Notes under the pieces: generated by a model
What the model saw: the letters and a program-made list of their open reading frames with translations, nothing else
Told to the model about the DNA's origin: nothing
Database searches by the model: none
NCBI GenBank assembly: GCA_001464475.1
Contig: LNDX01000001.1
Coordinates: forward strand, 62,001-126,000
Length of the DNA: 64,000 bases
DNA from: Flavobacteriaceae bacterium Ga0077528
GTDB taxonomy: Bacteria; Bacteroidota; Bacteroidia; Flavobacteriales; Flavobacteriaceae
Direction of reading: 5' to 3'
Shown: positions 43,164-52,679 of the stretch, in pieces
Layout of the letters: each line of letters begins with the position of its first letter
Position numbering within the stretch: the stretch's first letter is position 1
Program-made: the position numbers and the translations under genes

Positions 43164-44540
43164 ATGAGAAACATTCTTATCATAGGAGCAGGTCGTTCGG
43201 CTTCATCTTTAATTAAATATCTTTTAAACAAATCTGTTGAACAAAATCTTCATATAACTATTGGTGATTTATCTTTAGAATTGGCTCAAAGAAAAACCAA
43301 CAACCATCCAAATGCAACAGCAATTCAATTGGACATCAACAATGAAACACAACGTCATGCAGAAATTCAAAAAGCTGATATTGTAATTTCGATGTTACCT
43401 GCTCACATGCATATTGAGGTTGCTAAAGATTGTATCACTTTCAAAAAACACATGGTTACTGCATCTTATGTTTCTGATGCAATGCAAGGTTTGGATGCTG
43501 CTGCGAAAGAAAACGGATTAATCTTTATGAATGAAATTGGGCTTGACCCAGGAATTGACCACATGAGTGCCATGAAAGTCATTGATGAAATTCGTGAAAA
43601 AGGTGGAAAAATGATTTTATTCGAATCCTTCTGTGGTGGATTAGTTGCTCCAGAAAGCGATAATAATCTTTGGAATTACAAATTTACTTGGGCGCCAAGA
43701 AACGTAGTTTTAGCAGGTCAAGGTGGTGCAGCAAAATTCATTCAAGAAGGTAAATACAAATACATTCCATACAATAAATTGTTCCGTAGAACCGAGTTTT
43801 TATTAGTTGAAGGTTACGGAAAATTTGAAGGTTACGCCAACAGAGATTCTCTAAAATACAGGAGCGTTTATGGTCTTGACGACGTTTTGACTTTATATCG
43901 TGGAACTATCAGAAGAGTTGGTTTTTCTAAAGCTTGGAACATGTTTGTCCAACTTGGAATGACCGATGATACTTACGTAATGGAAAACTCTGAAACGATG
44001 AGTTTCCGTGAATTTACTAATTCTTTTTTACCTTATCATCCAACGGATTCTGTTGAAATTAAAATGCGTTTGGCTCTAAATATTGAGCAAGATGACATTA
44101 TGTGGGACAAATTATTAGAATTAGATTTATTCAACCCAAACAAAATTGTTGGTTTAAAAAATGCAACTCCTGCACAAATTCTAGAACGCATCTTGAATGA
44201 CAGTTGGACTTTGCAACCCAACGACAAAGATATGATTGTAATGTACCATAAATTCGGTTACGAATTAGAAGGAAAACAACAACAAATTGATTCTAAAATG
44301 GTTTGTATTGGTGACGATCAAACTTACACTGCTATGGCAAAAACTGTTGGATTACCTGTAGCTATGGCAACTTTACAAATCTTAAACGGAAATATAAAAA
44401 CACCTGGAGTTCAATTACCAATTAGAAAAGAAGTTTACGAACCTATTTTGAAAGAATTAGAAGAATTTGGAGTGATTTTCAAAGAAACTGTTATGCCTTA
44501 TATTGGTTATAATCCTGATAAATTAGTGGTTTCTGTTTAA
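43164..44540 (+). CDS. Saccharopine dehydrogenase-family enzyme
   Basis: The 458-residue protein has an N-terminal nucleotide-binding loop NILIIGAGRSASSLIKYLL and the conserved core MNEIGLDPGIDHMSAMKVID, diagnostic for saccharopine dehydrogenase / lysine-ketoglutarate reductase-like proteins. FESFCGGLVAPESDNN follows. The reaction is likely saccharopine to glutamate plus aminoadipate semialdehyde in lysine catabolism. An Lrp-type regulator lies 53 bases downstream, and gcdH occurs elsewhere in the window. I use ATG 43164; the longer frame from 43110 covers the intergenic repeat. Confidence 0.92.
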   Translation: MRNILIIGAGRSASSLIKYLLNKSVEQNLHITIGDLSLELAQRKTNNHPNATAIQLDINNETQRHAEIQKADIVISMLPAHMHIEVAKDCITFKKHMVTASYVSDAMQGLDAAAKENGLIFMNEIGLDPGIDHMSAMKVIDEIREKGGKMILFESFCGGLVAPESDNNLWNYKFTWAPRNVVLAGQGGAAKFIQEGKYKYIPYNKLFRRTEFLLVEGYGKFEGYANRDSLKYRSVYGLDDVLTLYRGTIRRVGFSKAWNMFVQLGMTDDTYVMENSETMSFREFTNSFLPYHPTDSVEIKMRLALNIEQDDIMWDKLLELDLFNPNKIVGLKNATPAQILERILNDSWTLQPNDKDMIVMYHKFGYELEGKQQQIDSKMVCIGDDQTYTAMAKTVGLPVAMATLQILNGNIKTPGVQLPIRKEVYEPILKELEEFGVIFKETVMPYIGYNPDKLVVSV

Positions 44541-44568
44541 AAATTATTTCGTTTTAAAACAAAATATC

Positions 44569-44576
44569 TATTTTTG
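44569..44576 (+). promoter_or_regulatory. -7 promoter box of the Lrp/AsnC regulator
   Basis: TATTTTTG fits TAnnTTTG and ends 17 bases before the ATG at 44594. Confidence 0.5.
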
Positions 44577-44593
44577 CTTTAAAATTATAACCA

Positions 44594-45064
44594 ATGAAAA
44601 TCAATCAGCTTCAAATTGAAATTGACGGAATCGATAAAGAAATTCTTCGTTTCTTAATGGAAGATGCTCGAAAACCAATTTTGCAAATCGCCAATAAAAT
44701 AGGAATTTCAGGAGCAGCAATTCACCAACGATTGAAAAAACTAGAAGATGCAGGTGTAATTTCGGGTTCTAAATTTATTGTAAACAACAAAGTTTTAGGT
44801 TATAAAACTATGGCTTTTATTGGTGTTTACTTAGAAAAAGCGGCATCCAATGCTGAAGCTGTAAAAGAATTAAAAAAAATTCCTGAAGTTTTAGAATGTC
44901 ATTATACTACAGGAAATTGGAGCATTTTAATCAAAATTATTTGTAGAGATAACGAACATTTAATGCAACTTTTGAATAAAAAAATCCAACCTATTGATGG
45001 TGTTTCTCGAACAGAAACTTTTATTTCATTGGAACAACAAATAGAAAGACAGATACAATTGTAA
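44594..45064 (+). CDS. Lrp/AsnC-family transcriptional regulator
   Basis: The 156-residue protein has an N-terminal helix-turn-helix (DKEILRFLMEDARKPILQIA then ISGAAIHQRLKKLEDAGVI) and a C-terminal RAM ligand-binding domain (FIGVYLEKAASNAEAVKELK, VLECHYTTGNWSILIKI). Such regulators sense amino acids. Its place next to saccharopine dehydrogenase suggests lysine or related amino acids as ligand and that gene as a target; this is inference. Confidence 0.95.
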   Translation: MKINQLQIEIDGIDKEILRFLMEDARKPILQIANKIGISGAAIHQRLKKLEDAGVISGSKFIVNNKVLGYKTMAFIGVYLEKAASNAEAVKELKKIPEVLECHYTTGNWSILIKIICRDNEHLMQLLNKKIQPIDGVSRTETFISLEQQIERQIQL

Positions 45065-45122
45065 AATTCCAAATAACAAATTCAAAATAACAAATAACGG
45101 ACCATAAACAATAAACCCAAAA

Positions 45123-45401
45123 ATGAACCTCAACAAATTTTCAAAAGAAAACCTTACAATTGCTTTTTACACTATCTATATTTTGATAGCAGGTATTTGT
45201 TATGAACTTTTTCCTGGTGATGCAAAAACGCCTAATTTTGGTGTGCTTTTGTTCTATTTATTTGTTCCTATTAGTTTGATTTACTTTATGGTGCATTTAG
45301 TTCGTCAATTGTATAGTGGTAAAAGTCATGTGAAATGTCTTATCATACATGGAGTAGTTTGGTTGTCAATACTTATAATTTTATCAACCTTTGTAAAATA
45401 A
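45123..45401 (+). CDS. Small two- or three-helix membrane protein
   Basis: The 92-residue protein has hydrophobic segments near 12-28, 38-60 and 72-90. There is no recognised motif. It lies between an AT-rich spacer with AAATAACAAAT words and a clear terminator, so it is likely a real single-gene unit. Confidence 0.7.
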   Translation: MNLNKFSKENLTIAFYTIYILIAGICYELFPGDAKTPNFGVLLFYLFVPISLIYFMVHLVRQLYSGKSHVKCLIIHGVVWLSILIILSTFVK

Positions 45402-45431
45402 AAAAATCCGTCTTTTATAGACGGATTTTTG
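45401..45431. terminator. Bidirectional terminator
   Basis: The stem AATCCGTCT / AGACGGATT with a 5-base loop is flanked by A-run and T-run. It separates the small membrane protein gene and the convergent zinc peptidase gene. Confidence 0.88.
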
Positions 45432-45449
45432 TTTTATACTTGATTCAAA

Positions 45450-46139
45450 TTATTCATCATTACTTCTACCCATAAAGATAGAAATGTAATACAGTAATGT
45501 TCCTATCGAACCAATTGCGGCTACAACATAAGTTCTTGCTGCCCATTTTAGTGAATCTTCAGCTCCTGCATATTCGGCTTGGTTTACCATGTTTTTGTTT
45601 TTCAACCATGCTAAAGCTCTATTACTTGCATCGTATTCAACTGGTAAAGTGATTATTGTAAACAAAGTTGTTGCAGAGAAAATTACAATTCCAACAAGTA
45701 ATAACGATGGAAAAGTATTTACCATTAGTATTCCAGCAAGTAAAATCCACTGAACGATATTGGATGCAAAAGAAACTATTGGCACCAATTTAGAACGTAA
45801 TTGCAACATACTATAAGCCGTTGCATGTTGCACAGCGTGTCCACATTCGTGAGCGGCAACTGCAGCAGCAGCAGCATTTCTTTGATTATAAACTGACTCA
45901 CTCAAGTTAACTGTTTTATCAGCCGGATTGTAATGATCCGTTAATTGTCCTGGTGTTGAAATTACTTTTACATCATAGATCCCGTTATCTGCTAGCATTT
46001 TTTCAGCAATTTCAGCACCAGACATTCCGTTTTGTAAATGCAATTTTGAATAAAACTCGAATTTGCTTTTCAATCGGTTGCTTACTAACCAACTCATTAG
46101 CATGATAATTCCAGCTAAAACCATATATCCCATTCCCAT
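45450..46139 (-). CDS. YugP-type membrane zinc metallopeptidase
   Basis: The 229-residue protein has an N-terminal membrane helix and the zinc site HECGHAVQHA (HExxH form). GMSGAEIAEKMLADNGI and three further membrane segments follow. This matches the DUF2268/YugP-like neutral zinc metallopeptidases, which are membrane-embedded. Substrates are unknown. It appears monocistronic. Confidence 0.9.
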   Translation of the reverse strand: MGMGYMVLAGIIMLMSWLVSNRLKSKFEFYSKLHLQNGMSGAEIAEKMLADNGIYDVKVISTPGQLTDHYNPADKTVNLSESVYNQRNAAAAAVAAHECGHAVQHATAYSMLQLRSKLVPIVSFASNIVQWILLAGILMVNTFPSLLLVGIVIFSATTLFTIITLPVEYDASNRALAWLKNKNMVNQAEYAGAEDSLKWAARTYVVAAIGSIGTLLYYISIFMGRSNDE

Positions 46140-46212
46140 AATTTTATTTTTAAAGTTTATAAAGTAATATCAAATTACAAGCCAAATTTAAAAAATGACA
46201 AGTTGACATTTA

Positions 46213-46398
46213 TTATCTACAAATAGTTATAAACGCAATCAACTCACTAGCTTCATAATAAGTAAAAGAAATATTGACTATTTCATATCCTTCATTTACT
46301 TTTTTATCAAGAAAATGTTCTACTTCTTTAGCTAATTCTTCTTTCATTCCGCCAAAACCAGCAGTTTTCTTTAGAATGTGAACTTCATGTTTTTTCAT
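46213..46398 (-). CDS. Short hypothetical protein
   Basis: The 61-residue protein (MKKHEVHILKKTAGFGG..., ending FITICR) has an amphipathic middle helix and a hydrophobic end. The form EVHFLDKKVNEGYEIVNISF-like in its second half recalls DUF4177-type small proteins, but I would not assign it. A start codon and clear spacing from neighbours support it; a short ORF by chance is possible. Confidence 0.5.
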   Translation of the reverse strand: MKKHEVHILKKTAGFGGMKEELAKEVEHFLDKKVNEGYEIVNISFTYYEASELIAFITICR

Positions 46399-46447
46399 TG
46401 TACTTGTTTCTTACTTATACGTAAAAAATGAAAAATGTTACAAAACG

Positions 46448-47119
46448 CTACAATAAAGTAATCCCAAAAACAAAACGATTATTTCCTTGTTCCTTAACAG
46501 TGTTGTTTACATCGGCGTAATCTGATTTCCATTTTCCGTTTGTAAATGCAAATTCATATCCAACATTTAATCTCAGTTTGGTAGATTTATTATTAAAAAG
46601 ATACAACGATGCTGATGGTCCTACAAAGAACATATTATTTCTTAAAGACAAATTTCCAACATTATTGGCTGGTGTTAAATCATTAAGATCAATAAGGTTA
46701 TTTTTAGTAAAAACTACTAATTCTCCTGTAGTATTTGAAAGGTTTAACCCTGTTGTGAAGGCAACTTTTTCTTTGTTTATCAAATTGTAGTGAACTCTTA
46801 GTCTGGTGGTAAAACCTGTATATCTATTTTCATTATTTCCGGCCTCATTTTTAGAATTTAAAAATCCAAAATCGATGTCTCCAGAATATTTTTTTCCAAA
46901 CAAAGTCATACCTATAAAAAACTCTGGAGTAAAACTATTAACCTCAGGAAGTCCGGCAGCTTTCAGCTTTTTATCAATGCTTAACTCATCCTGAACTTGA
47001 GCATTTATTCCATAAGTGAAATAAAATTTTGCTTTATTAGAAGTTGTAGTTTCTTCCTTTTCCTGAGCAAATGACCAACTAACAAAAAATAATGCGATTA
47101 AAACTTTTAAATTTCTCAT
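46448..47119 (-). CDS. Outer-membrane beta-barrel protein
   Basis: The 223-residue protein has a signal peptide (ending SFAQ). The mature part has alternating polar and aromatic residues typical of an eight- to ten-strand barrel (FTTRLRVHYNLINKEKVAF, LRLNVGYEFAFTNGKWK) and ends in FVFGITLL, close to the usual aromatic C-terminus. Function is unknown. Confidence 0.82.
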   Translation of the reverse strand: MRNLKVLIALFFVSWSFAQEKEETTTSNKAKFYFTYGINAQVQDELSIDKKLKAAGLPEVNSFTPEFFIGMTLFGKKYSGDIDFGFLNSKNEAGNNENRYTGFTTRLRVHYNLINKEKVAFTTGLNLSNTTGELVVFTKNNLIDLNDLTPANNVGNLSLRNNMFFVGPSASLYLFNNKSTKLRLNVGYEFAFTNGKWKSDYADVNNTVKEQGNNRFVFGITLL

Positions 47120-47246
47120 ATTTAGTTTGATTAATGTTATTTATTCAAAGCTACGAATCAGATTTTTTTTCTAATTCATTTTTAACTTTAAATTATAAAT
47201 TATCTAACGTTTATTTTCTCAAAATGAAAACAATAAATATAAAAAA

Positions 47247-47292
47247 ACCGCAAATTCGCAAATTTCAATATAGTAATTTGCGAATTTGCGGT
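47247..47292 (-). terminator. Long-stem terminator of leuS
   Basis: A perfect 18-bp stem (ACCGCAAATTCGCAAATT and its complement) surrounds a 10-base loop. A seven-A run on the left becomes a U-tract on the minus strand, 17 bases past the leuS stop. Confidence 0.9.
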
Positions 47293-47308
47293 AATAATAA
47301 TTAAAAAA

Positions 47309-50300
47309 TTATCCCACCAAGTTAATCACTTTTCCAGGAACGATGATTACTTTATTTGGTATTCTTCCGTCTAATTGTTTAATGGTTCTTTCGTCTGCCA
47401 TTACTATTTCTTGAATTTGTGGAACTGTTAAATCTAAAGGTAATTTAATCGTGAAACGCATTTTACCATTAAACGAAACTGGATACTCTTTTTCAGATTC
47501 AACTAAATATTTTTCTTCACAAATTGGGAAAGCTACAGTTGAAACCGAACCTTCATGACCTAATTGTGACCATAATTCTTCAGCAATATGTGGTGCATAA
47601 GGCGAAACCAAAATCGCTAATGGTTCTAGAATTTTTCTGCTATTGCATTTCATAGTTGCTAATTCGTTTACACAAATCATAAACTGTGAAACCGAAGTAT
47701 TGAACGAGAAATTCTCGATATCTTCGGTAACTTTTTTGATGGTTTTGTGTAACGATTTGTACATATCTGCTGTTGGTTCGTCGTTTGTTACAATAGAACC
47801 ATTATCATCAAAATACAAACGCCATAGTTTTTTCAAGAAACCGGAAACACCTGTAATTCCTGCAGTATTCCATGGTTTTGCTTGTTCCAATGGACCTAAA
47901 AACATTTCATACAATCGCAACGTATCGGCACCATAATCATTACAAATGTCATCTGGATTAACAACATTGTATTTCGATTTGGACATTTTTTCTACTTCGC
48001 GACCAACGATGTATTTTCCATCTTCTAAAATGAATTCAGCATCTTTATAATCAGAATATAAAGGATGATTTTTGAATGCTTCAATGTTTAATTCGTTTGT
48101 TATATCGTTTATTACTGATAAATCAACGTGGATTGGACAAATATTATAAACTAAACTTCGAATTCCTTTCTTACAATCATCTAATAATTCAGAATTTAAT
48201 TTATAGTATTTATCAATGTGACTGAAAATAATCGATTCATTGTTAAATTTATTTTCATAAAATGCAAATCCTTCTGAAAAATTTCTTTTTTCTTCACAAG
48301 CTTTTAAAAGTAAGTTCTTTGAAATACAAATATAATTATCAAAATCAGCAATACTATCAACATTAACTGTTATAATCTCTGGTTTTTGTTTAATGCCAAC
48401 AGTATCTATACTAATCCTATAAACAAAAGCACTCATTCCTAAAATCATTCCTTGGTTAATCAACTTTTTGAATGGTTCTTCTGTTGGTGCGTAACCTCTA
48501 TCTTTTAGGAATTTGTTCCAAAAACGAGAATATAATAAATGTCCGGTTGCGTGTTCGCTTCCGCCAATGTATAAATCTACGTTTTCCCAATATTTTAGTG
48601 CGTCGGCTGAGGCAAATTCGTTTTCGTTGTGCGCATCCATATAACGCATCCAATACCACGAACTTCCTGCCCAACCTGGCATCGTGTTCAATTCTAAAGG
48701 AAAAATCGTTTTGTTATCAATCAAATCATTACCAACAACTGAACAATTCACACTATCCCAAGCCCAAGTTGTTGCGTTTCCTAATGGCGGTTGTCCGTCT
48801 TCGGTTGGTAAATACTTTTCTACTTCTGGTAAAACTATTGGCAAATGTTTGGCATCAATCATTTGTGGCAATCCATTCACATAATACACTGGAAATGGTT
48901 CACCCCAATATCTTTGACGAGAGAAAACGGCATCACGCAAACGGTAATTGGTTTTGCCTTTTCCTTGATTAATTTTTTCTAATTCTTCGATGATTTTTTT
49001 TGTTCCGTCTTTGTAACCCAATCCGTTTAAGAAATCAGAATTTACTAATTCGAAACCGCCTTTTTCACCATAAGCCGCTTCTGAAATATCTTGATTGAAA
49101 ATGTTTTTAATTTCAGGCATTCCGTGAGTTCCTTTGAAGAAATTTGCGAAAGCATAATCACGTTCGTCGCCACATGGAACCGCCATAACTGCTCCTGTTC
49201 CGTAACCAGCCAAAACGTAATCGCCAATCCAAACTGGAATTGGTTCTTTGGTAAATGGATGTTCGGCAAACGCACCAGTGAAAACTCCTGAAATAGTTTT
49301 TACATCGGCCATTCTTTCTCTTTCAGAACGTTTTGCTGTTGCTTCTACATAAGCTTCAACCGCAGCTTTTTGTTCTGGCGTTGTAATCTGAGAAACCAAT
49401 TCGTGTTCCGGAGCCAAAGTCATGAATGTTACTCCGAAAATAGTATCAGGACGAGTTGTGAAAACAGAAATTAATTTATCCGAATCTTTCAATTTAAAAT
49501 CTACCGAAGCTCCAACCGATTTCCCAATCCAGTTTCTTTGTGATTCTTTTATCGATTCACTCCAATCGATAGTATCTAAACCTTGTAATAATCTTTCGGC
49601 ATAAGCAGAAATTCGCATCGACCATTGTGTCATTTTTTTACGAATCACAGGATGTCCGCCACGTTCTGAAACTCCGTTTACGATTTCGTCATTTGCCAAA
49701 ACGGTTCCTAATGCTGGACACCAGTTCACTTCGGTTTCTGCTAAATACGTTAATCTATATTGTAATAGTATTTTTTGTTGTTCTTCTGATGAAAAAGCGT
49801 TCCATTCTGATGCAGAAAATGGTGTGATGTTATCATCACAAACTGCATTTACTGAAGTATTTCCTTCATTTTCAAAAATTGAAACCAAAGTTGCAATATC
49901 TTCCGCTTTATCTGTATCTTTATTGAACCACGAGTTAAACAATTGAATGAAAATCCATTGCGTGTGTTTGTAATAATCGGCATTTGAAGTACGCACTTCT
50001 CTACTCCAATCGAATGAAAATCCAATTTTATCTAATTGTTCACGGTAACGTGCAATATTTTCTTTAGTTGTTGTATCTGGATGTTGCCCAGTTTGAATAG
50101 CATATTGTTCTGCTGGCAAACCAAAAGAGTCATAACCTTGTGGATGCAACACATTAAAACCTTTGTGACGTTTGAATCGAGCTACAATATCGGATGCAAT
50201 ATAACCTAGCGGATGCCCAACGTGTAATCCTGCTCCTGATGGATAAGGAAACATGTCCAAAACGTAATATTTTGGCTTTTCGCTGTTATTTGATGCAGCA

Positions 50301-50365
50301 AAAGTTTGGTTTTCTGCCCAGTATTGTTGCCATTTGGCTTCGATTTGTTCGTGAAAGTATTTCAT
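47309..50365 (-). CDS. leuS: Leucyl-tRNA synthetase with enlarged insertion before KMSKS
   Basis: The 1018-residue class I enzyme has its HIGH motif as HVGH (48-51), an editing domain (about 230-430, TTRPDTIFGVTFMTLAPEH) and KMSKSKYN near 793. Flavobacterial LeuRS is usually about 930-950 residues. Here the region between GMSAFVYRI and CPIHVDLS is about 91 residues (48140-48417) rather than some 20-25. This is where the leucine-specific domain sits in bacterial LeuRS. The active-site motifs are intact, so it should work. Confidence 0.97.
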   Translation of the reverse strand: MKYFHEQIEAKWQQYWAENQTFAASNNSEKPKYYVLDMFPYPSGAGLHVGHPLGYIASDIVARFKRHKGFNVLHPQGYDSFGLPAEQYAIQTGQHPDTTTKENIARYREQLDKIGFSFDWSREVRTSNADYYKHTQWIFIQLFNSWFNKDTDKAEDIATLVSIFENEGNTSVNAVCDDNITPFSASEWNAFSSEEQQKILLQYRLTYLAETEVNWCPALGTVLANDEIVNGVSERGGHPVIRKKMTQWSMRISAYAERLLQGLDTIDWSESIKESQRNWIGKSVGASVDFKLKDSDKLISVFTTRPDTIFGVTFMTLAPEHELVSQITTPEQKAAVEAYVEATAKRSERERMADVKTISGVFTGAFAEHPFTKEPIPVWIGDYVLAGYGTGAVMAVPCGDERDYAFANFFKGTHGMPEIKNIFNQDISEAAYGEKGGFELVNSDFLNGLGYKDGTKKIIEELEKINQGKGKTNYRLRDAVFSRQRYWGEPFPVYYVNGLPQMIDAKHLPIVLPEVEKYLPTEDGQPPLGNATTWAWDSVNCSVVGNDLIDNKTIFPLELNTMPGWAGSSWYWMRYMDAHNENEFASADALKYWENVDLYIGGSEHATGHLLYSRFWNKFLKDRGYAPTEEPFKKLINQGMILGMSAFVYRISIDTVGIKQKPEIITVNVDSIADFDNYICISKNLLLKACEEKRNFSEGFAFYENKFNNESIIFSHIDKYYKLNSELLDDCKKGIRSLVYNICPIHVDLSVINDITNELNIEAFKNHPLYSDYKDAEFILEDGKYIVGREVEKMSKSKYNVVNPDDICNDYGADTLRLYEMFLGPLEQAKPWNTAGITGVSGFLKKLWRLYFDDNGSIVTNDEPTADMYKSLHKTIKKVTEDIENFSFNTSVSQFMICVNELATMKCNSRKILEPLAILVSPYAPHIAEELWSQLGHEGSVSTVAFPICEEKYLVESEKEYPVSFNGKMRFTIKLPLDLTVPQIQEIVMADERTIKQLDGRIPNKVIIVPGKVINLVG

Positions 50366-50585
50366 TCGTCCTTTTTACATTAAAATTTTAGTGGCGATAA
50401 ACAATACTATTGTAAGAATTTACTTTGTTAATTTTTTTACTTAAAACCTTGAAAGTTAATCGAAAGTTAATGTCTACGCTAATTGGCCACAAATTTACAT
50501 TTATTGTACTAAACTCAAAACTTTAAACGTTATAAACTATGAATAAACAAATTCTTTATTATTTTTACGGCTTAAATTACAATGT

Positions 50586-51461
50586 ATGTCATCAAATTTC
50601 GATAAATTTCAAAAAAGAAGAGTAATCACTTCCTATGTTTCAGTTGTGATGAGTGTGTTTTTAGTATTATTTTTACTAGGAATGCTTGGTCTTTTCATTA
50701 TCAATTCTAAACGTTTATCAGACAACTTTAAAGAAGATATTGTAATGACTGTTTTCTTTAAAAACGAAGCCAACGACACTGTTTTCAAGCAATTTGAAGC
50801 CGAAATGAAAGCTGGAAAATTCGCTAAAGATTACAAATATGTTTCAAAAGAAACTGCAGCCAAACAACATAAAGAAGTAATTGGAGAAGATTTTATGCAA
50901 TTTCTTGGAGTAAATCCATTGCAAAACTCCTATGATATTCACCTAAAAGCAGATTATGTAACTAATCCTGGTTTCTCTAAAGTGGAAAGTCAAATTCGTA
51001 AAAATCCTTTGGTTGCTGATGTAGTTTATGACAAACAATTAATCACATTAGTTAACGACAACGTAAAAACCATAAGTATGTGGGTTTTAATTGTAAGTGG
51101 TGTTTTTGCTTTTATTTCTGTTTTGTTGATTAATAGTTCGATGCGTCTTTCTATTTATGCCAATAGATTCATAATTAAAACCATGCAGATGGTTGGTGCA
51201 ACAAAATCATTTATTAGAAAACCATTTGTAAAAAGAAGCATTATTTTAGGAATTATTGGAGCTGCTTTGGCTGTATTAGCATTACTTGGAGTTCTTTTAT
51301 ATGTATCAACAAACTATCCTGCTTTGGATATTTTTAAAGATATTGAATTAACCATTGTGGTTTTATTGGGAGTTTTAGTTCTTGGAGTTTTAATAACTTG
51401 GATAAGTACTCACTTTGCAACACAACGTTTCTTAAATTTAAGAACTGACGACCTATATTAG
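50586..51461 (+). CDS. ftsX: Cell division ABC-transporter-like permease FtsX
   Basis: The 291-residue protein has one N-terminal transmembrane helix, a periplasmic domain (about 45-165) and three C-terminal helices, the FtsX topology. Landmarks are SVVMSVFLVLFLLGMLGLF, the KTMQMVGATKSFIRKPF coupling loop and the final THFATQRFLNLRTDDLY. With FtsE it controls septal peptidoglycan hydrolases; ftsE is not in this window. Downstream order DUF3098-uppP-truB is typical of Flavobacteriia. Confidence 0.93.
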   Translation: MSSNFDKFQKRRVITSYVSVVMSVFLVLFLLGMLGLFIINSKRLSDNFKEDIVMTVFFKNEANDTVFKQFEAEMKAGKFAKDYKYVSKETAAKQHKEVIGEDFMQFLGVNPLQNSYDIHLKADYVTNPGFSKVESQIRKNPLVADVVYDKQLITLVNDNVKTISMWVLIVSGVFAFISVLLINSSMRLSIYANRFIIKTMQMVGATKSFIRKPFVKRSIILGIIGAALAVLALLGVLLYVSTNYPALDIFKDIELTIVVLLGVLVLGVLITWISTHFATQRFLNLRTDDLY

Positions 51462-51540
51462 TATTCAGTGTTCAGAAATCAGTATTCAGATAAAAATAAA
51501 AACAACTTTCAGTACTAGTATTGAAATAAATTCAGCATAA

Positions 51541-51786
51541 ATGAAAAATAACGAACAAAAACCAGATTTTCTTTTTGATCAAATCAACTATAAATTTCTT
51601 TTAATTGGAATTGCAGTTATTGCCTTAGGATTTATATTAATGTCTGGTGGCGGAAGCACTGATCCAAAAGTTTTTAATGAAGATGTATTTAGTTTCAGAA
51701 GAATTAGATTGGCTCCAACAGTGGTTTTAATTGGTTTTGGAATTACAATTTATTCTATTTTCAAAAATCCTAAGTCTAGTAACTAG
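51541..51786 (+). CDS. DUF3098 small membrane protein
   Basis: The 81-residue protein has two transmembrane helices (about 18-35 and 58-74). The pattern FDQINYKFLLIGIAVIALGF then SFRRIRLAPTVVLIGFGITIY matches DUF3098, a Bacteroidota family always near ftsX. Function is unknown; a role in division or envelope is suggested by its neighbours. Confidence 0.9.
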   Translation: MKNNEQKPDFLFDQINYKFLLIGIAVIALGFILMSGGGSTDPKVFNEDVFSFRRIRLAPTVVLIGFGITIYSIFKNPKSSN

Positions 51787-51808
51787 TGAATAGTAACTAG
51801 TGAATAGT
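51781..51808. repeat. Tandem 14-bp repeat AACTAGTGAATAGT
   Basis: Two exact units lie at 51781 and 51795, followed by looser TAATTACT and ATCACT words up to 51860. It begins at the stop codon of the DUF3098 gene. AGTATTCAG words occur in the preceding spacer (51460-51489). Confidence 0.85.
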
Positions 51809-51866
51809 TTTATAATTCTATTTTCTAATTACTTTTTACTTATCACTCAACACTAATTACTAAAAA

Positions 51867-52676
51867 ATGGATTTACTTCAAGCAATTCTTATTGCAATAG
51901 TAGAAGGATTAACAGAATATTTACCTGTATCTTCAACTGCTCACATGATTTTTACAAGTTCTTTCTTTGGTATTCAAGAAGATGATTTTGTGAAATTATT
52001 TCAAGTTTCAATTCAATTTGGAGCCATACTCGCAGTTGTAGTTTTGTATTGGAAAAAGTTTTTTGACTTTACAAAAATCAATTTCTATATCAAATTGGCT
52101 TGTGCTGTAATTCCGGCATTGGTTCTAGGTAAAATATTTGATGATAAAATTGATGCCGTTCTAGGAAATCCTATTCCAATTGCAATTGTTTTAATCCTTG
52201 GCGGAATTGTTCTCCTATTTATTGATGGACGATTTAATACTCCAACAGTTGCTAACGAAGAAGATATTACAATCAAGAAAGCCGTAACTATCGGTTTCTG
52301 GCAGTGTTTAGCCATGATGCCTGGAACTAGTCGTTCTGCTGCTTCCATCATTGGTGGAATGCAACAAGGATTGACAAGAGAAACGGCTGCAGAATTTTCA
52401 TTTTTTCTTGCAGTTCCAACAATGTTAGCAGTTACTACTTATTCGCTTTTCCTTAAAACTTATGAAGTTTCTCAATTAAAAGGTTACGAATTATTAACCC
52501 AATCTAGTGAGAATCTAAAATTGTTTCTGATAGGAAATATTGTTGCCTTTGTTGTTGCTGTAATTGCTATAAAATTCTTCATCGGAATCATTAAAAAATA
52601 TGGTTTTAAACCTTGGGGTTACTACAGAATTATAGCTGGAATTATTTTATTGACTTATTTTTCTTTAAATAAATAA
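51867..52676 (+). CDS. uppP: Undecaprenyl-diphosphate phosphatase
   Basis: The 269-residue polytopic protein has the two family motifs: VEGLTEYLPVSSTAHMI (catalytic Glu region) and MPGTSRSAASIIGGM. It recycles undecaprenyl pyrophosphate to the monophosphate carrier used in peptidoglycan and surface-polymer synthesis. truB starts 3 bases after its stop, suggesting coupled translation. Confidence 0.96.
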   Translation: MDLLQAILIAIVEGLTEYLPVSSTAHMIFTSSFFGIQEDDFVKLFQVSIQFGAILAVVVLYWKKFFDFTKINFYIKLACAVIPALVLGKIFDDKIDAVLGNPIPIAIVLILGGIVLLFIDGRFNTPTVANEEDITIKKAVTIGFWQCLAMMPGTSRSAASIIGGMQQGLTRETAAEFSFFLAVPTMLAVTTYSLFLKTYEVSQLKGYELLTQSSENLKLFLIGNIVAFVVAVIAIKFFIGIIKKYGFKPWGYYRIIAGIILLTYFSLNK

Positions 52677-52679
52677 AAT

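Noticed and set aside
47247..47292. Possible tRNA or structured RNA
   Set aside because: A single perfect stem with flanking A-run fits a leuS terminator; no cloverleaf arms.
48472..48972. 166-residue open frame on the plus strand opposite leuS
   Set aside because: Composition and lack of motifs fit an antisense shadow of leuS, which is clearly the coding strand here.
50540..50623. Short frame MNKQILYYFYGLNYN ahead of ftsX
   Set aside because: Overlaps the ftsX start in another frame and has no support beyond an ATG; perhaps an untranslated leader.
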